A stretch of DNA of 25,594 nt, from the NCBI GenBank assembly GCA_036276235.1, contig DATBDZ010000110.1:1-25594 (forward strand). The letters run 5' to 3'. The DNA comes from JANWHF01 sp036276235. Lineage in GTDB: Bacteria; Planctomycetota; Phycisphaerae; Tepidisphaerales; Tepidisphaeraceae. The notes beneath the pieces are model-generated. The model did no database searches and was not told the DNA's origin. It worked only from the letters and a program-made list of their open reading frames with translations. The position numbers were made by a program, and so were the translations under genes. The first letter of the stretch is position 1; each line of letters begins with the position of its first letter. Positions 1 through 7,311 of the stretch are shown here, one piece after another.

Positions 1-70
1 CGTCCCCTCACCCCAGCCCTCTCCCCTGAGTACGACTCGACTGAGCTCGTCGAAGTCAGGGGAGAGGGAG
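1..70 (+). repeat. Repeat A1 (half composite, cut by window edge)
   Basis: Bases 1-70 match 7220-7289 with one difference. The unit is an imperfect hairpin: CCCTCTCCCCTGA pairs with TCAGGGGAGAGGG around an inner GACTCGAC...GTCG stem. The other half of the composite presumably lies left of the window. Confidence 0.9.
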
Positions 71-87
71 AATGCCCTTTGACCGCT

Positions 88-93
88 TATAGT
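88..93 (+). promoter_or_regulatory. Candidate -10 of the terpene cyclase gene (leaderless)
   Basis: TATAGT ends 7 bases before ATG 101, so transcription would start at or next to that ATG. There is no Shine-Dalgarno and no clear -35; repeat A1 occupies the sequence just upstream. Confidence 0.3.
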
Positions 94-94
94 G

Positions 95-2260
95 ATGACA
101 ATGCCGGCGGATGACAACGCGCTTCAGGAGACGGTCGACAACACGCGCCGCGCGCTGCTCGCGGCGCGCGAGCCTGGCGGCTGGTGGAGCGGCGAGCTTT
201 CCAGCAGCGCGCTCTCGACCGCGACGGCGGCTTTTGCACTTCACCTGTTTTGCGATCGCGCGAAATCAGAAACTGGCTCTACAAACGTCGACGGGTGCCG
301 AAACGCGGGCGAAGCCGGTCGGACATGGCTTGCCCACAACCAAAACGCCGACGGAGGCTTCGGCGACACGACCCTGAGCCTCAGCAATATCAGCACAACG
401 GCGCTTTGTTGGGCGGCGCTCGCCGCTAATTTATCGGCACACGCCACAGGGATCGCGGAAGCAGCCCAACGCGCGGAGCACTGGCTCATCGATCGCGCCG
501 GTGGCGTCGATCCGGACCGCTTGGCGCCGGCAATCATCGCACGCTACGGGAAGGACAAAACATTTTCCGTCCCGATCCTTACGATGTGCGCGCTGGCTGG
601 CCGCCTCGGCGACGGACCCGAGGCGTGGAAAAAAATCCCGCAGCTTCCCTTCGAGCTGGCGGCGTTTCCGCAGCGCGGGTTCAAGTGGCTTCGATTGCCG
701 GTCGTCAGCTATGCGCTGCCGGCGCTCATCGCGATCGGCCTCGTGCGGCATGCATCGAAGCCGAGCCGCAATTCTATCGCACGAGCGATTCGTAACGCCG
801 TTCGAGCGCGCACGCTGAATCTATTGAAAAGAATCCAGCCGCAAAGCGGCGGATTTCTGGAAGCCACGCCGCTCACCAGCTTCGTCGTCATGAGCTTAAT
901 CGGCGCGGGGGAAATCGATCATCCGGTTGTTCACAAAGGGATTGAATTTCTCCTCAATTCCGCGCGGGCCGATGGAAGCTGGCCGATCGATACGAATCTG
1001 GCGACGTGGGTGACGACGCTCTCGATCAATGCGCTGGCCATCGACGTGGGGCGGCCGCTCCCCGAGGACCTAACGACTTCCGACGTAGGGCGGGCACTGC
1101 CCGCCGAGGCTAATGGCAGCCAAGTGAATGATGCCGAGAATGCCGGCCAAGCAAGCGACAGTTCAGGTGGCGCGCATTCTCCCTCCCCCAGTACTCCGGA
1201 GGAGGGCTGGGGAGGGGGTTGTGTAGAACGAGCGTTGTTCCCGCGAACCCCCTCCCTAACCCTCCCCCGGAGTACCGGGGGAGGGGACAATACGCCACCG
1301 ATTACAGCCGCCGCCGCTCATGTCCGCCCCACGGGGGCATCTGACTCGCTCCGCGATTGGCTGCTCAATCAGCAGTATCGATCCGAGCATCCGTACACCT
1401 TGGCCGACCCGGGCGCGTGGGCCTGGACCGACTTAAGCGGCGGCGTACCCGATGCCGACGATACGCCTGGCGCTCTTCTCGCGCTGGCCAATCTCGGCCC
1501 CATCGACCATCGCGCAAAAGATGCCGCCGCGGCGGGAGTGACGTGGCTTTTGAAAATTCAAAATCGCGACGGCGGCGTTCCAACCTTTTGCCGCGGCTGG
1601 GGGAAGCTTCCGTTTGATCGCAGCAGTCCTGATCTCACCGCCCACTCGATTCGCGCGTGGCTGGCGTGGCGGCCGCATCTTTCGATCGATGTCACCGGCG
1701 CGATTCGGCGCGCGGTGGAATATCTGATCGATCAGCAGCGCGCCGATGGCGCGTGGCTGCCGCTCTGGTTTGGCAACCAACATGCGACTGATGATGTCAA
1801 TCCGACCTACGGCACATCACGCGTGCTGAAGATTGTTGCGCCGCTGACCGCCGCGCGCCTGGGCTGCGGGCTTGACGAGACGGACGCGCGGATTGCCAAA
1901 GCTCGCAATTTTCTGAAACGCATCCAAAACCCCGATGGCGGCTGGGGAGGCGACGCAAATACGCCCTCCTCCATTGAAGAAACCTCGCTGGCGCTGGAAA
2001 GCCTGGCGAGCCTTCCGCCACGCGCCCGCGAGGGTGCGGATTGCGATGAAGTGATGCAGCGCGGGGCGCGGTGGTTGATCGGTCGAACGCAATCTGGGAC
2101 GCGATTTGATCCGTCTCCCATCGGGTTTTATTTCGCCAAGCTGTGGTACTACGAAAGCCTTTATCCCATGATTTTCACGCTTGGAGCGTTATCGGCACTG
2201 GCTTGTTGTTATGAGAACGCGGCGGGCAGTGCCCGCCCTACGGGCAATGCGCCAACGTAG
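95..2260 (+). CDS. Squalene-hopene cyclase-like class II terpene cyclase with repeat-derived insertion
   Basis: Class II terpene cyclases protonate a polyprenyl substrate such as squalene to form polycyclic lipids, usually at the membrane. Seen: DADD at about residues 453-456, followed by T, matches the DXDD catalytic acid motif. QW-type repeats occur near residues 83 (QNADGGFGD), 293 (DGSW), 489 (QNRDGG), 551 (DGAWLPLW) and 611 (QNPDGGWGG), and a PTYGTSRV segment fits the cyclase C-terminal half. The protein is 721 aa; bacterial SHCs are about 630. The excess is a low-complexity stretch at about residues 325-418, encoded largely by intergenic repeats D1 and B1, lying between the two halves just before the DXDD domain. 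The last 13 residues and the stop also come from a repeat pair. GTG 92, ATG 95 and ATG 101 are all possible starts; none has a Shine-Dalgarno, and a TATAGT at 88-93 would favour a leaderless start at 101. The substrate could be something other than squalene. Confidence 0.82.
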   Translation: MTMPADDNALQETVDNTRRALLAAREPGGWWSGELSSSALSTATAAFALHLFCDRAKSETGSTNVDGCRNAGEAGRTWLAHNQNADGGFGDTTLSLSNISTTALCWAALAANLSAHATGIAEAAQRAEHWLIDRAGGVDPDRLAPAIIARYGKDKTFSVPILTMCALAGRLGDGPEAWKKIPQLPFELAAFPQRGFKWLRLPVVSYALPALIAIGLVRHASKPSRNSIARAIRNAVRARTLNLLKRIQPQSGGFLEATPLTSFVVMSLIGAGEIDHPVVHKGIEFLLNSARADGSWPIDTNLATWVTTLSINALAIDVGRPLPEDLTTSDVGRALPAEANGSQVNDAENAGQASDSSGGAHSPSPSTPEEGWGGGCVERALFPRTPSLTLPRSTGGGDNTPPITAAAAHVRPTGASDSLRDWLLNQQYRSEHPYTLADPGAWAWTDLSGGVPDADDTPGALLALANLGPIDHRAKDAAAAGVTWLLKIQNRDGGVPTFCRGWGKLPFDRSSPDLTAHSIRAWLAWRPHLSIDVTGAIRRAVEYLIDQQRADGAWLPLWFGNQHATDDVNPTYGTSRVLKIVAPLTAARLGCGLDETDARIAKARNFLKRIQNPDGGWGGDANTPSSIEETSLALESLASLPPRAREGADCDEVMQRGARWLIGRTQSGTRFDPSPIGFYFAKLWYYESLYPMIFTLGALSALACCYENAAGSARPTGNAPT
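1085..1105 (+). repeat. Repeat D1 (GTAG-headed hairpin) inside the terpene cyclase gene
   Basis: GTAG followed by a 7-bp stem GGCGGGC-ACT-GCCCGCC. Translated in frame as VGRALPA (residues 331-337), part of the extra segment of the cyclase. Confidence 0.9.
1181..1286 (+). repeat. Repeat B1 composite inside the terpene cyclase gene
   Basis: Hairpins at 1181-1206 (CCTCCCCCAGTACTCCGGAG) and 1261-1286 (CCCCCGGAGTACCGGGGG) in inverted arrangement, with the spacer at about 1219-1247 starting TTGTGTAGAA. The element is a copy of B2 in reverse orientation. It is read in frame as about residues 363-398 of the cyclase. Confidence 0.9.
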
Positions 2261-2278
2261 GGCGGGGCACTGCCCGCC
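2221..2278. repeat. Repeat pair D2/D3, inverted
   Basis: D2 (2221-2241, minus) and D3 (2257-2278, plus) are GTAG-headed hairpins arranged head to head. D2 encodes the tail of the cyclase, and the TAG of D3's GTAG is its stop codon (2258-2260). This resembles a paired-REP (BIME-like) layout. Confidence 0.9.
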
Positions 2279-2404
2279 AATTTTCCCTTGTAGGCCCGGC
2301 CCAGCCGCGTAAACCGTTCAAATTATGGCAATAATCCCTCTCCTGCCGCGTAGAGAGCAATAGTAAGTCATATGATCAGCGGGGGTTCGGAGCACGAAAC
2401 GGCC

Positions 2405-4174
2405 ATGCGAACTACGAACATTTCCAGACTTGCGTCGGTTTGGGCCCTGTCGATCCTGATTATTCTCGCCAGTTTGACTGGCACATCGAACGCCGCCCAA
2501 ACCAGCGATTGGTCGCGCGACGATGCGGCTCATCTGCTTCGGCGGGCGGGGTTTGGCGGGACGCCGCAGCAGATCGATCGGATGCACGATCTGGGTCGCG
2601 CCAATGCGGTGGAATACCTTGTTTCGGGGAAGCTTCCGGAGGGGGCGACGGCACCATTTGCTCATGTTGAATTGCCGCCGTTTAAGCTGAGCGATGATGG
2701 GCTTGATCCGCGGCTTAATCCCGAGCGGCTCTTCGAGATGGAAAAGCTGCGGGCATGGTGGCTGGATCGGATGGTCCGCACCGATCGCCCGCTGGAAGAG
2801 AAGATGACGCTCTTCTGGCATGGCCTGTTCACCAGCGGCATCAAGGAAACCAAAGTCGCCCGCTGGATGGTCGATCAGAACCTGCTCTTCCATCGCGAAG
2901 CGATCGGCAATTACAAAACACTCACCCGCGAGATCCTTCACGATCCCGCGATGCTCAAATATCTGAACAACGATGAGAACCTCATCGGCAAGCCCAATGA
3001 AAATCTCGCCCGCGAGCTGATGGAGCTTTTTACGATGGGCGAGGGGAACGGCTACGACGAAGCGGACATTCCGCAAGTGGCCCGCGCCCTGACAGGGATG
3101 AGCCCGCGCCCGCCGCGCTCGGGGATGAGCGGCTCAATGCTGCGCCCGCTCATGCACGACAGCGGCCGCAAGACGATCTTCGGCAAATCGGGAAACTTTG
3201 GTCCTGACGATGTAGTGCGGCTGATCTTCGACAAACCCGAGCCGGCCAACTATCTGGCGAAGCGATTGTGGACTTATTTCGGCCAGCCGGACCCGACCGA
3301 AACGCAAGTGCGGTCAGTCGCCGAGGCGCTGCTGAAAAATGGATGGGATGTGGCGCCGGCGCTGCGGACGCTGTTTAACGACCCCTCCTTCTACAGCCCC
3401 AAGGCAAAGCTCACGATCATCAAGAGCCCGGTTGAATTGGTTGTGAGCACGCTTCGGCTGCTCGAAGAACCCGCGGAGCCGCGCCTGCTGATGGTGGCGA
3501 TTAATCAGTCTAAGCAACTCGGCCAGGAATTGCTGCAGCCGCCGAATGTGAAAGGCTGGCCGGGCGGCGAGCATTGGATCACCTCGTCGGCGATCTATCA
3601 GCGATACAACATCTCCGTGGCGATGGCCAATGGCCAGCTCGGCCAGGGGATCGGCAACGGCATGGCCGCCCTGCGCGGAAAAGAGCCCAACGCCGGCAAC
3701 GGCAATAAAGCGGCCCTGCGCCAGATCGGCCGCGGCCAGCTTCAAAACGGCGCAGCCGCGCAACAGGATGAACCGGCGCAGAAGCGGGAGGATGCGCAGA
3801 TTTCTTCATCGCCGGCTCAGCAGGAAGAGAACAAGAAAGTCGATCGCAAAGCGAATCAGCAGGTCCTCAATCAACAGGCGCGGATGAAAGTGCAGGAAGA
3901 GCTGCGAGCGCTCCCGGCGCTGCCGCCGCCGACGGAGATGGTCGTGCCCGCCAAGCTCTTCCCGCAGTTAGCCGCAAGCGATACGACGGCCGACCAAATG
4001 GTTGATGCGGCTGCCGCCCGTTTTCTGCAACAGCCATTATCGGCTGACAAGAAAGCCGTGCTGGTGGAATCGCTGGGCAGCGCGCCCATTCGTCTGGGCC
4101 AGTTCGACAGCGATCGCCGCGTGCGGCAGATGATTGGTTTGATGATGAGTACGCCGGAGTACCAGGTGGAATGA
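2405..4174 (+). CDS. Exported DUF1800 family protein
   Basis: DUF1800 proteins are exported and of unknown function; they are commonly encoded next to a DUF1501 protein, as here. Seen: an N-terminal hydrophobic signal peptide (residues 1 to about 31), the family opening HLLRRAGFGGTP near residue 43, MTLFWHGLFTSG near 134, LARELMELFTMGEG near 201 and PPNVKGWPGG near 379-387. The protein ends in a family-like MMSTPEYQVE. A Gln/Asn/Ala-rich low-complexity stretch lies at about residues 415-500, between the conserved core and the C-terminal segment. The start at 2405 is chosen because it puts the signal peptide at the N-terminus and has a GGAG 12 bases upstream; an in-frame ATG at 2372 would add 11 polar residues. 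Length is 589 aa, usual for the family. The next gene begins 115 bases downstream, so the pair is probably co-transcribed. Confidence 0.88.
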   Translation: MRTTNISRLASVWALSILIILASLTGTSNAAQTSDWSRDDAAHLLRRAGFGGTPQQIDRMHDLGRANAVEYLVSGKLPEGATAPFAHVELPPFKLSDDGLDPRLNPERLFEMEKLRAWWLDRMVRTDRPLEEKMTLFWHGLFTSGIKETKVARWMVDQNLLFHREAIGNYKTLTREILHDPAMLKYLNNDENLIGKPNENLARELMELFTMGEGNGYDEADIPQVARALTGMSPRPPRSGMSGSMLRPLMHDSGRKTIFGKSGNFGPDDVVRLIFDKPEPANYLAKRLWTYFGQPDPTETQVRSVAEALLKNGWDVAPALRTLFNDPSFYSPKAKLTIIKSPVELVVSTLRLLEEPAEPRLLMVAINQSKQLGQELLQPPNVKGWPGGEHWITSSAIYQRYNISVAMANGQLGQGIGNGMAALRGKEPNAGNGNKAALRQIGRGQLQNGAAAQQDEPAQKREDAQISSSPAQQEENKKVDRKANQQVLNQQARMKVQEELRALPALPPPTEMVVPAKLFPQLAASDTTADQMVDAAAARFLQQPLSADKKAVLVESLGSAPIRLGQFDSDRRVRQMIGLMMSTPEYQVE

Positions 4175-4263
4175 GTTGTCAGTTGTCAGTTGTTAGTTGT
4201 CAGTTGTGAAGATCCGGCTGCTTGCGTCTTCCACAACTGACAACGGACCACGGACAACTGACA
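4174..4263. repeat. AGTTGTC heptamer repeats with inverted copies
   Basis: Five tandem 7-bp units run from 4174 to 4208 (AGTTGTC, AGTTGTC, AGTTGTT, AGTTGTC, AGTTGTG); the first base is the last base of the DUF1800 stop codon. Inverted copies follow at 4230-4263 (ACAACTGACAA ... GGACAACTGACA). The segments 4199-4211 and 4228-4241 can pair into a hairpin of about 13 bp with a 16-base loop. The element fills most of the gap between the DUF1800 and DUF1501 genes. There is no following T-run, so a terminator is unlikely; it is probably an intergenic repeat that may modulate readthrough or mRNA stability. Confidence 0.75.
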
Positions 4264-4289
4264 TTGAGCATCCAACATTTCCAAACCCT

Positions 4290-5633
4290 ATGAACGATAC
4301 CCTTTTCTCCCGTCGTCTTTTCCTGAATCGTGGCGTGCAACTTCTGAGCGCCGCCGCGACGCTTCCGGTTTTCCTCGATCGCAGTGCGCATTGCCTGGCG
4401 GCGGACTATGCCGCCAATCCGCAGGGCGCGGGGCGGCCGGATGATAAGATCCTGGTCATCCTCCAACTGGCCGGCGGCAATGATGGCCTGAACACCGTCA
4501 TCCCGATCGGCAATGACGATTATCATCGCGCGCGGCCGAAGATTGGCGTGGCGCGCAATGCCGCCCTGAAGCTCAACGACGAGTGGGGACTTCATCCGGC
4601 GGCGCAGGGCTTCAAGAAGCTTTGGGACGCGGGCGATCTGGCGATCGTGCATGCCGTCGGCTATCCGAATCCCAATCGCTCCCACTTCCGCAGCACCGAT
4701 ATCTGGACGACTGGCGTGCCCGATAAAGTCGGCACAAGCGGGTGGGTGGGCCGCTATTGCGATGCCTGCTGCGCGGGCGCGGATCCTGGTCATGATGCCG
4801 GCAAATCCACTGCGAAGAATGATAAGCAACCCGACCCCGCGACGGCGATCGCGCTGGAGCTTGAACCCCCCGCCGCCCTGACCGGCGAGCATTACATCCC
4901 GCTCACCTTCCGCGCGCCACAGGCATTGGCCTATCGCGGCGGGCGCGGCGCCAACAATGGCGCGTTCGAGAAACTCAACGGCGGCGACCCCGCAGCCCGC
5001 GGGGCCAGCGATGAGATGATGCAAGGCTCATCGCACGGCGCTGCAACCGGCGATTTCCTCGAGCGCTCCGCGCTCAACGCGCGCATCTACGCTGATCGCA
5101 TTCGCACGATCACCACGAGCGTCGCCAACAAAGTCAGCTACCCCGCCACCCCGCTGGCCAACGACCTGCGGCTGGTCGCGCAGCTCATCGCCTCGAATCT
5201 GCCAACGCGCGTTTACTACGTAAAGCTCGGCGGCTTCGATACGCACGCCGACCAGCTCCAACGCCATCCGCGCCTGCTGGAAGAATTGAGCGGCGGCCTT
5301 GCCGCATTCATCGAAGACCTCAAGCTGATGGGCAATCTCAATCGCACCACGGTGATGACGTTCAGCGAATTCGGAAGACGAGTCCACGAAAACGGCAGCG
5401 GCACCGACCACGGCGAAGCAGCCCCCATGTTCCTCGCCGGCGGCGCCATCAAACCCGGCCTCCACGGCAAATTCCCAAGCCTCGCCGCCCAAAATCTGCA
5501 CCGCGGCGACATCCCCTTCACCACCGATTTCCGTAGCGTCTATGCGACCTTGCTCAAGCAATGGCTGGGGGCGGATGATGCGAAGATTTTGGGAGGGAAG
5601 TTTGGGATGGTGGATATTTTCAAAAGTGCTTGA
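4290..5633 (+). CDS. Tat-exported DUF1501 family protein
   Basis: DUF1501 proteins are secreted, sulfatase-like-fold proteins of unknown activity that are abundant in planctomycetes and often paired with DUF1800. Seen: a twin-arginine signal (SRRLFLN, arginines at residues 8-9) followed by a hydrophobic stretch, then LQLAGGNDGLNT (about 58-69), NRSHF with a following STDIW, GGFDTH (314-319), SEFGRR (359-364) and GTDHG with D373 and H374. These Asp/His-rich motifs are the conserved core of the family. Length is 447 aa. The ATG at 4290 is preferred over an upstream in-frame start at 4197, because the twin arginines then sit at the normal distance from the N-terminus and the extension is made only of the AGTTGTC repeat region. 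Export would use the Tat system; a TatA gene lies at 21954. Confidence 0.9.
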   Translation: MNDTLFSRRLFLNRGVQLLSAAATLPVFLDRSAHCLAADYAANPQGAGRPDDKILVILQLAGGNDGLNTVIPIGNDDYHRARPKIGVARNAALKLNDEWGLHPAAQGFKKLWDAGDLAIVHAVGYPNPNRSHFRSTDIWTTGVPDKVGTSGWVGRYCDACCAGADPGHDAGKSTAKNDKQPDPATAIALELEPPAALTGEHYIPLTFRAPQALAYRGGRGANNGAFEKLNGGDPAARGASDEMMQGSSHGAATGDFLERSALNARIYADRIRTITTSVANKVSYPATPLANDLRLVAQLIASNLPTRVYYVKLGGFDTHADQLQRHPRLLEELSGGLAAFIEDLKLMGNLNRTTVMTFSEFGRRVHENGSGTDHGEAAPMFLAGGAIKPGLHGKFPSLAAQNLHRGDIPFTTDFRSVYATLLKQWLGADDAKILGGKFGMVDIFKSA

Positions 5634-5698
5634 GCAGGGCAGCCGCGAAGGTGCGTAGCGCCAGCGGAAGCAGGCGCGTCGCACGATGGCGGACGTCG

Positions 5699-5707
5699 TG
5701 ATATACT
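5699..5707 (+). promoter_or_regulatory. Extended -10 promoter of the toxin-antitoxin operon
   Basis: TGATATACT matches the extended -10 pattern TGnTATAAT at all but one position. It ends 7 bases before the antitoxin ATG, so the mRNA would be leaderless or nearly so. No -35 is seen, as is common for extended -10 promoters. Confidence 0.42.
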
Positions 5708-5714
5708 TTGAGAT

Positions 5715-5960
5715 ATGGTCGTTCAGCTTAAAAAACCCGAACTTGAGAAGTTCATCGCAGAGCAGGTGCGGGCGGGGCATTATGCCTCGGCAGATGACGC
5801 CATCGAAGCCGCTGTAGAGCAGATGATGCTCGATCACGGCATTCTTGACGAGGCGACAATCGCAGCGATCAATCGAGCCGATGACCAGTACGCACGCGGC
5901 GATTTTGTTGAGTGGCGCGACGTGCGCGACGAACTGCGAAAAAAGTACCTCGCCAAATAG
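5715..5960 (+). CDS. ParD-like ribbon-helix-helix antitoxin
   Basis: Predicted antitoxin of a type II toxin-antitoxin pair. It should neutralise the downstream ParE-like toxin and bind its own promoter. The 81-aa protein starts VVQLKKPELEKFIAEQVR and continues GHYASADDAIEAAVEQMM (about residues 20-38), the strand-helix-helix pattern of ParD/CC2985 antitoxins. The acidic, charged C-terminus (about 45-81) would be the toxin-binding arm. The stop is 4 bases before the toxin ATG, so the two are translationally close. There is no Shine-Dalgarno upstream. Instead an extended -10 (TGATATACT, 5699-5707) ends 7 bases before the ATG, which suggests a leaderless message. Confidence 0.78.
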   Translation: MVVQLKKPELEKFIAEQVRAGHYASADDAIEAAVEQMMLDHGILDEATIAAINRADDQYARGDFVEWRDVRDELRKKYLAK

Positions 5961-5964
5961 CACA

Positions 5965-6279
5965 ATGCCCGGACAATATCGCGTCCGACTATCTGCCGAT
6001 GTGTTGCGCGATCTGGAGGGGATACACGCCTACATCGCCAAAGATTCCATTTCTGCCGCGTCAAAGATGATTCAAACGCTGCTGGATGCGATCGACTCGC
6101 TTGAGGTTCTGCCGCATCGTGCTGTTGTCGAGCGACAATCTGCAAAGCTCAAATATCCAGTGCGGTCATTGGCGGTCCCGCCATACGTGATCTATTTTCG
6201 CGTGATTGACGACGAACAAATCGTGCAAGTTCGCCATATTCGACATGGTGCGCGAAAACCACCAAAACGTTTGGATTAG
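5965..6279 (+). CDS. ParE/RelE-superfamily toxin
   Basis: Predicted toxin of the pair. ParE members poison DNA gyrase and RelE members cleave mRNA; the sequence does not decide which applies here. The 104-aa protein has the family layout: a start YRVRLSADVLRDLEGIHAYIA (two-helix hairpin region, about residues 5-25), a helix with a LEVLPHRAVVE turn (about 47-57), and a C-terminal sheet VPPYVIYFRVIDDEQIVQVRHIRHGARKP, where the RxIxHGAR ending is typical of ParE. The ATG at 5965 follows the antitoxin stop by 4 bases; a longer in-frame reading overlapping the antitoxin from 5845 is unlikely. Intact, with no frameshift seen. Confidence 0.82.
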   Translation: MPGQYRVRLSADVLRDLEGIHAYIAKDSISAASKMIQTLLDAIDSLEVLPHRAVVERQSAKLKYPVRSLAVPPYVIYFRVIDDEQIVQVRHIRHGARKPPKRLD

Positions 6280-6306
6280 TTGTCCCTTCGATAATCGCCC
6301 TCGCGC

Positions 6307-6315
6307 TGGCATAAT
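6307..6315 (+). promoter_or_regulatory. Extended -10 promoter of the LuxR-type regulator
   Basis: TGGCATAAT resembles an extended -10 and ends 8 bases before the ATG at 6324. No Shine-Dalgarno is present, which points to a leaderless message. Confidence 0.35.
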
Positions 6316-6323
6316 AGTGGCTG

Positions 6324-7109
6324 ATGAGCCACCGCCTCAAGCTCCATGACGTGCGCGCGATATTCCGACTGATCGGCGAAGTGCGCGAGCTGGGAGCCGA
6401 CCCCACGCGGTGGCGGCAGCATATGGTGCGGCGGCTGCGTAAGCTGATGGGGGCGGCGGTTGTCGTTTCGTCCGAAGTGCATTTGCGCCAGCCGGATTCG
6501 GAAATTGCTTCCGCCAAAGGATTGATGCGCATCATCGACGTCGGCTGGGGATGTGATGGCAGCGACGATGATCGCGTCTGGGAAATCCGCGGCGACAGCG
6601 AAGCACGGCCCGAAGCGTATATGCTGGCGCTGCTGCCGGGAGCCGCCCAGAACGATGCGGCGGCGCCGGCGCCGGTGCGGCCGACGACGCCTTTACGCGA
6701 GGGGAAGCGATTTATCTTCTCGCAGTATCCGCTGCCGCATCTGGGGGCGGTGGATCAATTGGGCGTGCATCAGCAGATGGAGAGCGAGCCGTTCACGCCG
6801 GTGCAGCAGCGGCTGATGCGATTGTTCCACGTCGAGCTGGGCCGCCTCTGGAAGCGCGATGCGCTGAACAGCGCCCGCGATCCGACCAAGCAACTGCCGC
6901 CGCGATTGGGGCAAACGCTGGCGGCGTTGCAAGCCGGCGCGAGCGAAAAGCAGATCTCACTCCAACTGGGAATCAGCCCGCACACCGTTCACAATTATGT
7001 AAAGGCGTTGCACCAGCGCATCGGCGTCAGCAGCCGCGGCGAGCTGCTGGCCAAGACACATCAGGCGGGAACGTTTCTGCCGAGGCTGAGCGTGGAGCGG
7101 AAACCGTAG
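6324..7109 (+). CDS. LuxR-type helix-turn-helix transcriptional regulator
   Basis: Probable DNA-binding regulator of 261 aa. The C-terminal part (about residues 190-248) reads as a GerE/LuxR HTH: LPPRLGQTLAALQAGASEKQ, then ISLQLGISPHTVHNYVKALH and QRIGVSSRGELLAK, matching the dimerisation and recognition helices of the family. The usual 'T-x-R-E' at the start of the domain is altered (PPRLGQ). The first ~185 residues have no motif I recognise; they may be a sensory domain (GAF-like is possible but unproven), and there is no phosphoacceptor receiver domain. No Shine-Dalgarno is seen; TGGCATAAT (6307-6315) ends 8 bases before the ATG. The gene starts 44 bases after the toxin and may be transcribed separately. 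Its targets are unknown. Confidence 0.78.
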   Translation: MSHRLKLHDVRAIFRLIGEVRELGADPTRWRQHMVRRLRKLMGAAVVVSSEVHLRQPDSEIASAKGLMRIIDVGWGCDGSDDDRVWEIRGDSEARPEAYMLALLPGAAQNDAAAPAPVRPTTPLREGKRFIFSQYPLPHLGAVDQLGVHQQMESEPFTPVQQRLMRLFHVELGRLWKRDALNSARDPTKQLPPRLGQTLAALQAGASEKQISLQLGISPHTVHNYVKALHQRIGVSSRGELLAKTHQAGTFLPRLSVERKP

Positions 7110-7137
7110 GGCAGATGTTTGCTCAGAACCCTCAGAA

Positions 7138-7289
7138 CCCTCTCCCCTGTACTCAGGGGAGAGGGCAGGGTGAGGGGACGGCGAGTCGCAATATTGCGCG
7201 GTTCGCAAGTTGATGCGTTCGTCCCCTCACCCCGGCCCTCTCCCCTGAGTACGACTCGACTGAGCTCGTCGAAGTCAGGGGAGAGGGAG
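7138..7289. repeat. Repeat A2 composite (two inverted hairpins plus spacer)
   Basis: The first hairpin is 7138-7165 (CCCTCTCCCCTG, TACT, CAGGGGAGAGGG). It is followed by CAGGGTGAGGGGAC, a spacer at about 7181-7219, then GTCCCCTCACCC and the second, longer hairpin to 7289. The two halves are inverted copies of each other. The element sits between the convergent LuxR-type and GspG-like genes and stops one base before the hairpin at the gspG stop codon. Confidence 0.9.
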
Positions 7290-7290
7290 G

Positions 7291-7311
7291 AAGCGCCATC
7301 AACTGGCGCTT
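7291..7311. other. Hairpin overlapping the GspG stop codon
   Basis: AAGCGCCA (7291-7298) pairs with TGGCGCTT (7304-7311) across a five-base loop that contains the GspG stop codon (7299-7301). There is no T-run, so it is not a classical terminator. It may protect the mRNA 3' end or act together with repeat A2. Confidence 0.5.

Noticed and set aside
2318..3076. 252-codon minus-strand open frame
   Set aside because: Antisense to the DUF1800 gene, which has clear family motifs and a signal peptide.
4199..4241. Heptamer inverted repeat as a transcription terminator
   Set aside because: No T-run, A/T-rich weak stem, and it lies between two genes expected to be co-transcribed.
5028..5963. 311-codon minus-strand open frame
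   Set aside because: Antisense to the DUF1501 and antitoxin genes, with no recognisable motifs; a GC-rich shadow.
1..7289. Identical ~70-base repeats considered as CRISPR repeats
   Set aside because: Copies are kilobases apart with no regular spacers and no cas genes; they are hairpin repeats of family A.
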